From NCBI RefSeq assembly GCF_900115925.1, contig NZ_FOYF01000006.1:62001-126000 (forward strand): a stretch of 64,000 nucleotides of DNA. Direction: 5' to 3'. Of this stretch, positions 18,702 to 27,912 are shown in pieces (within the stretch, counting starts at the first letter, position 1; every line of letters begins with the position of its first letter). The stretch comes from Bacillus sp. cl95. Lineage in GTDB: Bacteria; Bacillota; Bacilli; Bacillales; Cytobacillaceae. The translations under genes were made by a program, and so were the position numbers. The notes under the pieces were generated by a model. It was not told the DNA's origin. It saw nothing but the letters and a program-made list of their open reading frames with translations, and made no database searches.

Positions 18702-18734
18702 GGCGTAAGTTCTCTTTGGAACTACGCCTTTTTC
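18702..18734 (+). terminator. Terminator after the isochorismatase-family gene
   Basis: GGCGTAAGTTC pairs with GAACTACGCC (one bulge) and is followed by five T. Confidence 0.85.
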
Positions 18735-18839
18735 ATCCCCCCTCATTTTAATAGGACCATTCCGCTATTTGTAATTGACGGTAAAAATAGACTTGAAATA
18801 GAATGAAGTTATTAACTACATACATAAGGGCGGAATAAA

Positions 18840-20519
18840 ATGGTCGAGTTAAAACTAAAAGGGATTTTACGAGGGGTCAAAAGCGAAGATCCCGCTAAGC
18901 GCTTCGAAGCTATGGATCAGCTTTATCAGTATAAATTAGATGAAGGTTTAGAAGTTCAAATTGATGTGCTTAAGGATTTTGTTAAAACGGCTGCGTCAAG
19001 ATTTCCTGATCCGGTAGACAAATGGGATAACCCATCCTATTACTTGATTGATTTTGTCTGTGACTTTCCGATGCCTGAAGTCATCGAAGCTGTGTTAAAA
19101 CACTTTGATGGATTTCATTTAATGGCAAAAGAACGAGCCATTGAATTTCTCCTTCCGACGGAAGACGATGTGATATTTTCTGTTTTAGAGGATAAAATCA
19201 TCCATCTCATCCAAACGGAAAAAGCCTATTTACCTGTTGTGGAACTAGGTAATTATCCTACCTTTACAAAGGGAATACTTGATAAGACAATTGAACAAAT
19301 CCAGTCTCCTCATTATAAGTTCATGATGTATGAACTCATATTGTCACTCCATAAATCAGGTTTGGAACGTAGCTATAATAGAAATTTTGTCCTTCCACTA
19401 TTGATAAGCGATTATCAAAACTTAAAGGAAGAATACTTGAAATACGATAAGGAATACACGACAAAATTTGTGTATACATCATGGAAAGATAGCTACTTTT
19501 CTCTCCGTGATCACTTGCGGTTGCTGTTAAATTCAATGGAGTTTTATTTTTCAACTCAAACAGAACAGGCATTGCAAGAAGCTCTTCATTTTAATGACCC
19601 TCTGATTAGGACAGAAGCACTGCTTGTTTGCGTGAGCAAAAACCTACCTTACGAAAAAGAAACTTTACGTGAATGTGCTGAACATATTGAAAGTGCAGAA
19701 ATGGTGTATTGGGAGTTATCTGATCAAAATAAAGCGCATTTGTACCCTATAACTACTGGAAAACAAAAGTTACTAGCAAAAACCCGTCTCTTTACAACGA
19801 TTATCAATTTACCAGAAGAAGATGGCTTTGCACATTTTCCTGAGGAAATTAAAATTGTCGATGAGGTACAAACCGAGAATGCTTACGGGCAGCCTATCCG
19901 TTACTATTTAATGAGATTCAAAGAGGGCAGCCACACCTATGTAGGTTGGACCGGTGGTTATGCACTTGAGGATGGCGATGATACTGCACATTTATGGGAT
20001 GGAACTTATACAGATTACGTTGAGTTTGATTCACTAAGTTTAGAAGAGCATAAAGCCGCTTTTTTTAAAAAGCGAGAAGCTGAACAAATTGAATATGAGA
20101 ATACGGTTTATTATGAAAGTAAACCAAAAGTAAGTAAAGGTTTGTGGTTTTTTTACGCTATCCTTATTACCCAATGGGTCCGAGCTTTGTTAGATGGAAT
20201 TCAGGATCATTTTGTTGTTCCGCTAGGATTTACGGTACTTGGTGCGATATTGACAGTCTTTGAGTTGAATAGAAATAAGAAGAGAAGCGTGGCGATTGTG
20301 GGCAAACAGTTGCTTGCCTTCGATGGCAATAATACACAAAGTATTGACCTCGCCGAAATTAGAAAAGTTGAATACAACAAAAAGTACGTACTGGTCTACG
20401 ACCGTGAAAATAAGCTTAGCGTAAAGTTTCCTTTAAAATGGGTGCGGTACGATCAGTTTTACGTTTATATGCGTGAGCATACGAGTCATCTAAAGAACAT
20501 TCCTTATATTCAAGATTAA
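18840..20519 (+). CDS. Large protein of unknown function: helical repeat region, two membrane helices, PH-like tail
   Basis: A 559-residue protein I do not recognise. Residues 1-300 are rich in paired amphipathic helices and look like HEAT/ARM-type repeats. Residues 330-415 form a mostly beta segment (YYLMRFKEGSHTYVGWTGGY, then acidic GDDTAHLWDGTYTDY). Two hydrophobic helices lie at about 433-478. The last 75 residues (VAIVGKQLLAFDGNN, IDLAEIRKVEYNKKYVLVY) resemble a bacterial PH-like domain that would lie in the cytoplasm. ATG at 18840 follows AAGGGCGG. It stands alone between terminators. Confidence 0.6.
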   Translation: MVELKLKGILRGVKSEDPAKRFEAMDQLYQYKLDEGLEVQIDVLKDFVKTAASRFPDPVDKWDNPSYYLIDFVCDFPMPEVIEAVLKHFDGFHLMAKERAIEFLLPTEDDVIFSVLEDKIIHLIQTEKAYLPVVELGNYPTFTKGILDKTIEQIQSPHYKFMMYELILSLHKSGLERSYNRNFVLPLLISDYQNLKEEYLKYDKEYTTKFVYTSWKDSYFSLRDHLRLLLNSMEFYFSTQTEQALQEALHFNDPLIRTEALLVCVSKNLPYEKETLRECAEHIESAEMVYWELSDQNKAHLYPITTGKQKLLAKTRLFTTIINLPEEDGFAHFPEEIKIVDEVQTENAYGQPIRYYLMRFKEGSHTYVGWTGGYALEDGDDTAHLWDGTYTDYVEFDSLSLEEHKAAFFKKREAEQIEYENTVYYESKPKVSKGLWFFYAILITQWVRALLDGIQDHFVVPLGFTVLGAILTVFELNRNKKRSVAIVGKQLLAFDGNNTQSIDLAEIRKVEYNKKYVLVYDRENKLSVKFPLKWVRYDQFYVYMREHTSHLKNIPYIQD

Positions 20520-20532
20520 GTTTAAGAAATCG

Positions 20533-20566
20533 AAAGCAGACCAACGCCTTGTTGGACTGCTTTTTG
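20533..20566 (+). terminator. Terminator after the 559-residue protein
   Basis: AAGCAG-A-CCAAC pairs with GTTGG-A-CTGCTT and is followed by five T. Confidence 0.8.
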
Positions 20567-20589
20567 TTTGAACTGTTAACTTAAGGTTC

Positions 20590-21990
20590 TTAAGAGATAT
20601 GATGAATTTTACATTTTTCATAAAAGCTAGTCTTCCCAATTTGCAGAAGTTTGGCGGCTTCAAGCTTATTGCCGTTCGTTACTTCAAGCGCCTGTTGAAT
20701 GGCCTGTTTTTCTACGTCTGCCATTGTATCCTTTAAAGGTCTTAATGGAAGTTCTTTTTCTTGTGGCGATGTCAATTGATTTTCGACTAATAATTCCTGG
20801 TCCTTTAAATATAATGGCAAATGGTGAAGTTCAACGACTGAATCATCAAGAACATTGATGGCCCGCTCGAGAACATTTTCAAGTTCACGGATATTCCCTG
20901 GCCAATCATGAGATTCTAATCTTGCGATGACTTCCCTTGATAAGTGCAAATGTTGACGATGGAACTTCTTCTCCAGCTTTTTTAGAAGGTTACTTGCAAT
21001 CAATGCAATATCATTTTTGCGTTTTCTCAAAGGTGGAATTTCTATTTTTATGACATTCAAGCGATAATACAGGTCCTGCCTGAACTTTCCTTCTTCCACC
21101 ATTTTTTCAAGATTTCGATGGGTCGCGGCGATAATACGTACATCTACAGGAATGGACGTCTGTCCACCTACCCGTTGAATTTCTTTTTCTTGAAGAACAC
21201 GAAGTAGTTTGCTCTGCATCGGGAGCGGCATATCACCTACTTCATCGAGAAAAATCGTCCCATAGTTTGCTATTTGAAATTGACCTTTTTTACCGCCTTT
21301 TTTCGCCCCCGTAAAGGCTCCATCTTCATAGCCGAAGAGTTCTGATTCCAATAAATGTTCCGGAATCGACGCACAGTTGATCGGAACAAATGGAAACGAT
21401 GCCCTCGCACTGTTACTATGTATCGCATGCGCAAATAATTCTTTACCAGTCCCCGATTCTCCTAATAGTAGAACGGCTGATTGGCTACCCGATATTCTTT
21501 CTGCAAGCATTTTTACGGCCTGGAAAGAGTTACTTTCCCCTATTAAGTCTTGAAAGCTATATTTACTTTTTAAATCTTTTTCAAGTTTAGTCTTATAGTA
21601 TTTGAGCTCTTCAAGCAACGGCTGGATTTTTCTTTTATAATCCCACCAATCTTCAGGTGTACGGAACATTACCGTTCCTAATGCGCCAACTAATTCTCCT
21701 TCAACGATAAGCGGAAAACGATTTGCAATCATATCGCTCCCATTGATAGGATGAAGTGCCGCTATTTCTGCTTGACCTGTTTTTGCCACAATATGCATCC
21801 TGGTGTTGTCAATTATTTCTGTTACATGGCGGCCCGTAGCGAACTCGACCGTCGTTCCAAGAAATTCGCAATACTTTTCATTGATATAACAAATGACACC
21901 CTCACGATCCACCACTACAATTCGCTCTGCTGAGAGATTGATAATTTCCTGGAGCCAACTATAAGGGATATGTTCTATTCCAAGATTCAT
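20590..21990 (-). CDS. Sigma-54-dependent activator (PAS, AAA+, Fis-type HTH)
   Basis: A 466-residue enhancer-binding protein. A PAS sensor occupies about residues 14-125, the AAA+ domain 145-385 with Walker A GESGTGKE (177-184) and the sigma-54 contact loop GAFTGA (224-229), and a Fis-like helix-turn-helix ends the protein ([19 protein letters not shown]). I choose the ATG at 21990 because AAAGGTGAG lies seven bases upstream. It follows the 3-hydroxybutyrate operon on the same strand, and that operon has a perfect -24/-12 promoter, so it is the likely activator; the PAS domain would sense the inducer or redox state (inference). Confidence 0.93.
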   Translation of the reverse strand: MNLGIEHIPYSWLQEIINLSAERIVVVDREGVICYINEKYCEFLGTTVEFATGRHVTEIIDNTRMHIVAKTGQAEIAALHPINGSDMIANRFPLIVEGELVGALGTVMFRTPEDWWDYKRKIQPLLEELKYYKTKLEKDLKSKYSFQDLIGESNSFQAVKMLAERISGSQSAVLLLGESGTGKELFAHAIHSNSARASFPFVPINCASIPEHLLESELFGYEDGAFTGAKKGGKKGQFQIANYGTIFLDEVGDMPLPMQSKLLRVLQEKEIQRVGGQTSIPVDVRIIAATHRNLEKMVEEGKFRQDLYYRLNVIKIEIPPLRKRKNDIALIASNLLKKLEKKFHRQHLHLSREVIARLESHDWPGNIRELENVLERAINVLDDSVVELHHLPLYLKDQELLVENQLTSPQEKELPLRPLKDTMADVEKQAIQQALEVTNGNKLEAAKLLQIGKTSFYEKCKIHHIS

Positions 21991-22107
21991 CACTTTTCTC
22001 ACCTTTACCACTTTTTCTTAATATTATAACAAAGTGTTCCTTCTATTTACGAAATATAAGAAAAATAGGTATTGGGATAACTTTCTATTTAATTGTAAAT
22101 ATATTTC

Positions 22108-22204
22108 AATCTTGCGAAACAGACTCCCATTCTTGCAAAAGTGAGGAGGAATCTAGCGAAATTCACATGGAATTTTGCGAAAATATACTAGAATCTTGCG
22201 AAAG
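22108..22204. repeat. Five-unit array of a TTGCGAAA motif with exact 21-bp period
   Basis: Variants of TCTTGCGAAA recur with the conserved G of TTGC/TAGC at 22114, 22135, 22156, 22177 and 22198, that is every 21 bp, or two helical turns. The spacer bases are not conserved. It lies between the sigma-54 activator gene and the 3-hydroxybutyrate operon. Related-period arrays with other motifs lie at 37.4 and 43.8 kb. Confidence 0.7.
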
Positions 22205-22234
22205 CCATTTTTCCTCCCAATTCACTCAAAATAG

Positions 22235-22260
22235 AAAAAGACCCAGCGCAAGCCGGGCCC
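22235..22260 (-). terminator. Terminator of the 3-hydroxybutyrate operon
   Basis: GGCCCGGC pairs with GCTGGGTC (two G-T pairs) and five T follow on the - strand. Confidence 0.8.
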
Positions 22261-22265
22261 AATTG

Positions 22266-23051
22266 TTATTGCACAGTATATCCGCCATCCAGGACAACAG
22301 CCTGCCCTGTGACGCCTTTCGCTTTATCACTCGCTAAGAACACAGCATAATCAGCAATCTCTGAAACGGCTAATAACCTTTTTTGTGGAACTAGCGGGAA
22401 GATGACATCTTCAATGACGCGATCCAGACTAACATTCCTTGTTACCGCCAAGTCTTTCAACTGATTTTGAACGAGTGGTGTATCCACATAGCCTGGACAA
22501 AGCGCATTTACCGTAATACCGTGGGCTGCTCCTTCTAAGGCAGCGACCTTCGTTAAGCCAATCACTCCATGTTTCGCGCTATTGTATGCTGCTTTACCAG
22601 CAAAACCAATTAAACCATTTATGGAAGCCATGTTGATCACACGGCCAAATCCTTGCTCCTTCATGATTGGGAATACATTTTTTATGCCAACAAAAGGCGC
22701 AGTGAGCATCACTTTAACCAAGAATTCGAATTTCTCAGTAGGAAACTCCTCAATAGGTGATACGTATTGTAAACCAGCATTGTTCACAAGAATATCCAGG
22801 CGCCCAAAGGTCTGATAGGCCTTTTCTAAACTATTCTTAAAAGCAACTTCATCTGTCACATCACATGGAGTTGCAATCGCTTCAAAGCCTTCTTCTACTA
22901 GCTTTGCTGCCACTGCTTCACTGCTTTGCACATTCAAATCCGAAATGGCAACCTTTGCACCCTCAAGAGCAAACGCTCGGGCGATTTCCAAACCAATGCC
23001 GCTGCCGGAACCTGTAATAAATGCTGTCTTACCTTCTAGAAGCTTTCCCAT
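22266..23051 (-). CDS. 3-hydroxybutyrate dehydrogenase (SDR family)
   Basis: A 261-residue short-chain dehydrogenase: NAD-binding TGSGSGIG (13-20), NNAG near 90-93, catalytic Ser in MASINGL (S143) and YNSAK (Y156, K160). The C-terminal half (ALCPGYVDTPLVQNQ) is typical of D-3-hydroxybutyrate dehydrogenases, which oxidise 3-hydroxybutyrate to acetoacetate with NAD+. It is the last gene of an operon with CoA-transferase subunits and a GntP-type permease, the same set as yxjC-scoA-scoB-yxjF of Bacillus subtilis. The ATG follows GAAGGAGG. Confidence 0.93.
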   Translation of the reverse strand: MGKLLEGKTAFITGSGSGIGLEIARAFALEGAKVAISDLNVQSSEAVAAKLVEEGFEAIATPCDVTDEVAFKNSLEKAYQTFGRLDILVNNAGLQYVSPIEEFPTEKFEFLVKVMLTAPFVGIKNVFPIMKEQGFGRVINMASINGLIGFAGKAAYNSAKHGVIGLTKVAALEGAAHGITVNALCPGYVDTPLVQNQLKDLAVTRNVSLDRVIEDVIFPLVPQKRLLAVSEIADYAVFLASDKAKGVTGQAVVLDGGYTVQ

Positions 23052-23065
23052 TGCTGCCCCTCCTT

Positions 23066-23719
23066 CTAATTGATTCTAGATAGTAACTGTGGGCTGATAG
23101 AAAATGCAGCCTCTGTTTTCGCTTGTACTTCTTCTAAAGTCGTACCTTCCTGCAATTCACATAGAACCATTCCATCTTCTGTAAAATCGAATACGGCCAA
23201 CTCTGTAATTAAACGATGAACAACACGTCTTCCCGTCAAAGGTAGTGAGCATGCATCCTTCACCTTAGATTCACCATGCTTATTTACATGTTCCATGACA
23301 ACGACCACTCTCTTTGCGCCATTGACAAGGTCCATTGCTCCGCCCATACCTTTAACCATTTTCCCAGGAATCATCCAGTTGGCAAGATCACCATTTTCAG
23401 ATACCTCCATACCACCAAGAATAGCTAGGTCAATATGACCTCCACGAATCATCGCAAACGATTCGGCACTATCAAAATATGAAGCACCTTGAACAGCAGT
23501 CACAGTCTCTTTCCCTGCGTTGATTAAGTCTGCATCAACTTCACTTTCATCTGGATAGGGCCCGATTCCAAGCAAGCCATTTTCAGATTGTAAAAGGACA
23601 CTGTAATCGGAAGGAATTTCATTCGCTACGAGCGTTGGCATCCCGATTCCTAAATTTACATTCATGCCATCTTCAATTTCTTTTACAGCACGTTTAATAA
23701 TTTTCAAACGAACATCCAT
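23066..23719 (-). CDS. scoB: 3-oxoacid CoA-transferase, subunit B
   Basis: A 217-residue subunit carrying the catalytic Glu in [13 protein letters not shown] (E46), preceded by [15 protein letters not shown]. With subunit A it moves CoA from succinyl-CoA or acetyl-CoA to acetoacetate, forming acetoacetyl-CoA. AAAGGAGG precedes the ATG at 23719, and the gap to subunit A is only 15 bp, so the two are cotranslated. Confidence 0.95.
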   Translation of the reverse strand: MDVRLKIIKRAVKEIEDGMNVNLGIGMPTLVANEIPSDYSVLLQSENGLLGIGPYPDESEVDADLINAGKETVTAVQGASYFDSAESFAMIRGGHIDLAILGGMEVSENGDLANWMIPGKMVKGMGGAMDLVNGAKRVVVVMEHVNKHGESKVKDACSLPLTGRRVVHRLITELAVFDFTEDGMVLCELQEGTTLEEVQAKTEAAFSISPQLLSRIN

Positions 23720-23734
23720 GGTTCATGACCTCCT

Positions 23735-24436
23735 TTAAACTCGGGCTACCGTTCTACGTTCGATACGTTTTTCGTAAGCTCCGCCATCCAGGACGTGTTG
23801 AACATAAATGCCTGGCGTATGAATTTGATTAGGATCAAGCTCTCCAACTGGAACGATTTCTTCCACTTCCGCAATTGTTACCTTACCAGCTGATGCTGCA
23901 AGTGGATTAAAGTTTCGAGCCGTTTTTCGGTAAATGAGATTACCAAGCGGATCGGCTTTCCATGCTTTAACAAGCGCAAAATCTCCGACAATCCCTTTTT
24001 CTAAAATAAATGTCTTCCCGTCAAACTCCTTATGCTCTTTCCCTTCTGCTATCGGCGTTCCCACACCTGTGGCCGTATAGAAACCAGGAATACCTGCTCC
24101 ACCAGCGCGAATTCGCTCAGCAAGCGTACCTTGAGGCACAAGTTCGACCTCTAATTCCCCGCTTAAGAATTGCTGTTCAAAGATTTTATTTTCACCCACA
24201 TAAGATGAAATCATCTTCTTGATTTGTTTGTTGGCAAGTAATAACCCAAGCCCCCAATCGTCGACACCGCAATTGTTGCTGACGATCGTCAAGTCCTTTA
24301 CACCTTTGTCTCTCAAGGCTAAAATGGCTTTTTCAGGTATCCCGCACAATCCAAATCCGCCGACAATTAAGGTCGCTCCGTCTTGAATTCCTTCAATGGC
24401 TTTTTCAAAAGAAGTTAATAGTTTTCCATTTGCCAT
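23735..24436 (-). CDS. scoA: 3-oxoacid CoA-transferase, subunit A
   Basis: A 233-residue subunit with the CoA-binding glycine loop [17 protein letters not shown] (family pattern DGxxxxxGGFGxxGxP, residues 18-34) and [19 protein letters not shown]. It forms the heteromeric CoA-transferase with the downstream gene product. The ATG at 24436 follows AAAGGAG. It lies 57 bp after the permease gene. Confidence 0.95.
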   Translation of the reverse strand: MANGKLLTSFEKAIEGIQDGATLIVGGFGLCGIPEKAILALRDKGVKDLTIVSNNCGVDDWGLGLLLANKQIKKMISSYVGENKIFEQQFLSGELEVELVPQGTLAERIRAGGAGIPGFYTATGVGTPIAEGKEHKEFDGKTFILEKGIVGDFALVKAWKADPLGNLIYRKTARNFNPLAASAGKVTIAEVEEIVPVGELDPNQIHTPGIYVQHVLDGGAYEKRIERRTVARV

Positions 24437-24492
24437 ACTTCAGTCTCCTTTCAATAATCACTTTGGCCTTGTTCAAGCTTCAGAGAGAAGTC

Positions 24493-25926
24493 TTATTCGA
24501 TGCCAAATAACGTGTAAAGTGCGATGATGAAGAATACCGCCAATGTCTTGATGATTGTGATGGCAAAGATATCACGATATGATTGCTTATGCGTTAATCC
24601 TGTAACCGCAAGTAATGTGATGACCGCACCATTGTGTGGGAGTGTATCCATACCACCCGATGCCATCGAAATAACACGGTGCATGACTTCTGGAGAAATA
24701 TTGGCTGCCGCAATGGCCTTGTTATACGTTTCAGACATAGCACTTAATGCAATTCCCATACCGCCTGATGCTGAACCTGTGATACCAGCAAGCGTAGTCG
24801 TTGTTACTGCACCGTTAACAAGTGGGTTTGAGAAAGTTCCAGCGATTCCAGAACTAATGACTTTGAAGCCAGGTAAAGCTGCGATGACACCACCGAATCC
24901 GTACTCAGCAGCCGTATTCATCGTTGCCAATAACGAACCACCGATACTTGCATTCAAACCTTCTTTAAAGTTTTGCGTCACGCGTTTCCAATCGTATAGG
25001 ATTGTCGCAACAATTCCGACGATCAACGCCATCTCAACAGCCCAAATCGCAGCAACAGTCGAAACATCCACTACACCAAGTGCTTCTAATCCAACCTTTT
25101 TAAAATCAAAGCCTTCTGGATACCATTTCGGAATTGCCGTTACAAAAACCTTATTCATAACTCCTACAAGAATTAGAGGAACAAATGCTAAAATTTGACG
25201 AGCAAGTGGCTGACTTGTAGATAGTTCTTGAAAAACTTCTTCTTTGCTTAGCTTTTCCGCTGCTGCAGCTGTTTCGCTGGCAAATCCAAAGTAACCTTCC
25301 CCTGCTCTTTCAGCCTTCTTACGACGAGATTCTAAGTAAAATAGTCCAACCGCGAGGACAAAAAGCCCTCCTAAAATTCCTAAAGTTGGTGCAGCATAAA
25401 TATTTGTTTTGAAAAATGTAGTAGGAATAACATTTTGAATTTGTGGTGTTCCTGGTAATGCATCCATTGTAAACGTGAATGCACCTAGAGCGATGGTTCC
25501 AGGAATAAGCCTTTTTGGAATATTCGCTTCGCGGAACAATTGTGCTGCAAATGGGAAAATCGCAAACACGGCAACGAATAAACTCACACCGCTGTATGTT
25601 AGAATTGCACCTAAAAGAACGATGGCAAGAATGGCTCTTTTTGCACCAATTGCACGAACAATCGTTTTTGCGATTGATTCAGCCAATCCAGACATTTCAA
25701 CAACTTTTCCAAAGATAGCTCCCAATAAGAAAACAGCAAAATAGTTCTTAATGAAGCCAACCATTTTTTCCATGAAGATGCTCGAAAAGAATGGGAGGAC
25801 ATAATCCGGTTCAGTCAATAAAACAGCAAAAAGTGCACAAATCGGAGCGAATAAAATAACTGAAAAACCGCGATATGCCACAAACATGAGAAGTCCGAGC
25901 GCTAATAAAATAACAATCAAGTCCAT
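24493..25926 (-). CDS. GntP-family permease, likely for 3-hydroxybutyrate or acetoacetate
   Basis: A 477-residue secondary transporter with about twelve helices. GntP-family segments include FGKVVEMSGLAESIAKTIV, PGTPQIQNVIPTTFF, and near the C-terminus ASGGMGIALSAM and MDTLPHNGAVITLL. The family takes up gluconate and related hydroxy acids; in this operon context a short hydroxy- or keto-acid is more likely (inference from neighbours, as for YxjC). It is the first gene after the sigma-54 promoter. The ATG at 25926 follows AAAGGGGGAT. Confidence 0.9.
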   Translation of the reverse strand: MDLIVILLALGLLMFVAYRGFSVILFAPICALFAVLLTEPDYVLPFFSSIFMEKMVGFIKNYFAVFLLGAIFGKVVEMSGLAESIAKTIVRAIGAKRAILAIVLLGAILTYSGVSLFVAVFAIFPFAAQLFREANIPKRLIPGTIALGAFTFTMDALPGTPQIQNVIPTTFFKTNIYAAPTLGILGGLFVLAVGLFYLESRRKKAERAGEGYFGFASETAAAAEKLSKEEVFQELSTSQPLARQILAFVPLILVGVMNKVFVTAIPKWYPEGFDFKKVGLEALGVVDVSTVAAIWAVEMALIVGIVATILYDWKRVTQNFKEGLNASIGGSLLATMNTAAEYGFGGVIAALPGFKVISSGIAGTFSNPLVNGAVTTTTLAGITGSASGGMGIALSAMSETYNKAIAAANISPEVMHRVISMASGGMDTLPHNGAVITLLAVTGLTHKQSYRDIFAITIIKTLAVFFIIALYTLFGIE

Positions 25927-25962
25927 AGAGATCCCCCTTTAAGATAATTTTCTACTTAAAAT

Positions 25963-25977
25963 AGAAAGCGGTTACAA
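25963..25977 (-). promoter_or_regulatory. cre site (CcpA) in the leader of the 3-hydroxybutyrate operon
   Basis: TTGTAACCGCTTTCT fits the cre consensus WTGNAANCGNWNNCW at every position. It lies downstream of the sigma-54 promoter and upstream of the first gene, a place where CcpA acts as a roadblock. Confidence 0.75.
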
Positions 25978-26023
25978 AACATCTCTAACTCCTTTCCGCC
26001 AAGTTACATTACATAATCTATTT

Positions 26024-26040
26024 TGCAATTAACGTGCCAA
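26024..26040 (-). promoter_or_regulatory. Sigma-54 (SigL) -24/-12 promoter
   Basis: TTGGCACGTTAATTGCA matches the -24/-12 consensus (TTGGCACGNNNNTTGCW) fully, with ten bases between the invariant GG and GC. Transcription would start near 26013 and read into the permease gene. Confidence 0.92.
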
Positions 26041-26160
26041 CTTTTCTGTTTTTTCTAAATAATACATCAACTAATTTCGAATTTCCCGTTAGAAGGCTTG
26101 GTTAACAAGTTATTTATAGTAATAACTTCATATTTTATACTTTCTAAATCCCTTAACATA

Positions 26161-26220
26161 TTCCGTATTTCTGGAATTTTGTTTCACTATCATTTCCACA
26201 ATTACGGAATTTCGGAATTT
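26161..26220 (-). promoter_or_regulatory. Candidate upstream activator sites of the sigma-54 activator
   Basis: TTCCGTATTTCTGGAATTTT (26161-26180) and ATTACGGAATTTCGGAAT (26201-26218) share ATTCCGTA-type half sites, in opposite orientation in part, 120-180 bp upstream of the -24/-12 promoter, where enhancer-binding proteins usually bind. The rest of the 479-bp gap between the permease and catalase genes (25927-26405) is AT-rich and holds the two promoters. Confidence 0.45.
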
Positions 26221-26306
26221 TATCAGGAAGAAAATGTAAGTCTTTTTATAGAGCTTGGATTTTGTCGAGAAATTTTCTTGTCCTAATAGGAATAATTTTT
26301 ATTTAT

Positions 26307-26321
26307 TTATAATAATTATAA
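26307..26321 (+). promoter_or_regulatory. PerR box 1 of the catalase gene
   Basis: TTATAATAATTATAA is identical to the PerR consensus TTATAATNATTATAA. It lies just upstream of the likely -35 region (TTGCAA at 26329-26334, then TATCAT at 26351-26356 after 16 bp). Confidence 0.9.
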
Positions 26322-26361
26322 TTTAGCATTGCAATTCGATCGAAAAATGTTATCATCGTAA

Positions 26362-26376
26362 TTGTAATGATTCTAA
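26362..26376 (+). promoter_or_regulatory. PerR box 2 of the catalase gene
   Basis: TTGTAATGATTCTAA matches the PerR consensus at all but two positions and overlaps the expected transcription start, which suits repression. Confidence 0.65.
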
Positions 26377-26405
26377 TTTAATAATTAATATGGGGTGAAG
26401 CTGAG

Positions 26406-27863
26406 ATGAGTAATAAAAATGGTCTTACTACAAGCTGGGGTGCTCCCGTTGGGGACAACCAGAATTCAATGACTGCTGGATCGCGTGGCCCAACATTGAT
26501 TCAAGATGTTCATTTGCTAGAAAAGTTGGCCCACTTTAATAGAGAGCGTGTTCCAGAGCGCGTTGTTCATGCTAAAGGCGCAGGTGCACACGGCTATTTT
26601 GAAGTAACAAATGACGTAACAGAATATACGAAAGCTAAGTTCTTATCTCATCTTGGCAAGCGCACACCGCTTTTCGTTCGTTTTTCTACAGTTGCAGGAG
26701 AACTTGGTTCTGCTGACACTGTTCGTGACCCACGCGGTTTTGCAGTCAAATTTTATACAGAAGAAGGAAACTATGATTTAGTCGGAAATAATACACCTGT
26801 ATTCTTCATCCGTGACGCAATCAAGTTCCCTGATTTTATCCATACACAAAAGCGCGACCCAAAAACACACTTAAAAAACCCAACAGCTATTTGGGATTTT
26901 TGGTCACTTTCGCCAGAATCACTGCATCAAGTAACGATTCTGATGTCAGATCGTGGTATTCCTGCAACTCTTCGTCATATGCACGGATTTGGCAGCCACA
27001 CATTCAAATGGGTGAATGAACAAGGTGAAGGAGTGTGGGTAAAATTCCATTTTAAAACAGAGCAAGGCGTAAAGAATCTGGCTCCAGAAGTAGCGGCTCA
27101 AATTGCAGGAGAGAATCCTGATTATCATACAGAGGACTTATTTAATGCAATTGAAAAAGGTGACTTCCCTGCTTGGAAACTTTATGTGCAGATCATGCCG
27201 CTTGAGGATGCGAATACTTATCGTTTCGATCCATTTGATGTGACGAAGGTATGGTCACAAAAGGATTACCCTCTGGTTGAAGTGGGCCGAATGGTACTCA
27301 ATAAAAACCCTGAGAATTATTTCGCTGAAGTAGAGCAAGCTACGTTTTCACCTGGCACACTAGTTCCTGGTGTTGAAGTATCTCCAGATAAAATGTTGCA
27401 AGGTCGCTTGTTTGCTTATCACGATGCTCATCGTCACCGTGTTGGAACCAATCATCAAATGCTACCAATCAATCGACCGCGCAACGAAGCAAACAATTAT
27501 CAGCGTGACGGACAAATGCGTTTTGACAATAATGGCGGCGGTTCTGTCTACTACGAGCCAAACAGCTTTGGCGGACCTAAAGAAGTTGCTGAACATAAAC
27601 CAAGTCCACTACCTGTTACTGGTGTAGCTGATAGCGTTGGATACGACCATAACGACCACTATACTCAAGCAGGTGATTTGTACCGCTTGTTATCGGAAGA
27701 AGAAAAGGCACGTCTAGTTGAAAACATCGTAGCAGCCATTAAACCTGTTGCTCGCGAAGATATTAAACTACGTCAAATCCAACACTTCTTAAAAGCAGAC
27801 CCTGATTACGGCAAACGTGTTGCTGAAGGTCTTGGAATTGCCCTGCCACAGGAAGTGAAATAG
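26406..27863 (+). CDS. katA: Vegetative haem catalase
   Basis: A 485-residue small-subunit clade catalase, the usual length for KatA of Bacillus. It has the distal haem His in [11 protein letters not shown] (H55), the distal Asn in [10 protein letters not shown], and the proximal haem-binding Tyr in [14 protein letters not shown]. It converts H2O2 to water and oxygen in the cytoplasm. The ATG at 26406 follows GGGGTGAAG. Two PerR boxes flank its promoter, so peroxide induction by PerR derepression is expected. It shares a bidirectional terminator with the convergent nadE. Confidence 0.96.
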   Translation: MSNKNGLTTSWGAPVGDNQNSMTAGSRGPTLIQDVHLLEKLAHFNRERVPERVVHAKGAGAHGYFEVTNDVTEYTKAKFLSHLGKRTPLFVRFSTVAGELGSADTVRDPRGFAVKFYTEEGNYDLVGNNTPVFFIRDAIKFPDFIHTQKRDPKTHLKNPTAIWDFWSLSPESLHQVTILMSDRGIPATLRHMHGFGSHTFKWVNEQGEGVWVKFHFKTEQGVKNLAPEVAAQIAGENPDYHTEDLFNAIEKGDFPAWKLYVQIMPLEDANTYRFDPFDVTKVWSQKDYPLVEVGRMVLNKNPENYFAEVEQATFSPGTLVPGVEVSPDKMLQGRLFAYHDAHRHRVGTNHQMLPINRPRNEANNYQRDGQMRFDNNGGGSVYYEPNSFGGPKEVAEHKPSPLPVTGVADSVGYDHNDHYTQAGDLYRLLSEEEKARLVENIVAAIKPVAREDIKLRQIQHFLKADPDYGKRVAEGLGIALPQEVK

Positions 27864-27872
27864 TCTTAAAAG

Positions 27873-27907
27873 AAAAATGCCTGGATGCAATTGCAGCCAG
27901 GCATTTT
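27873..27907. terminator. Bidirectional terminator between katA and nadE
   Basis: AAAATGCCTGG pairs with CCAGGCATTTT; both strands have T-rich 3' sides. Confidence 0.85.
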
Positions 27908-27912
27908 GGTAT

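Noticed and set aside
24524-25198. 224-residue frame antisense to the GntP-family permease gene
   Set aside because: Typical shadow of a helix-rich coding frame; the permease fits its family over its full length and sits in a conserved operon.
26098-26286. Short frame on the + strand upstream of katA
   Set aside because: It lies in the AT-rich sigma-54/PerR control region and has no ribosome binding site or family features.
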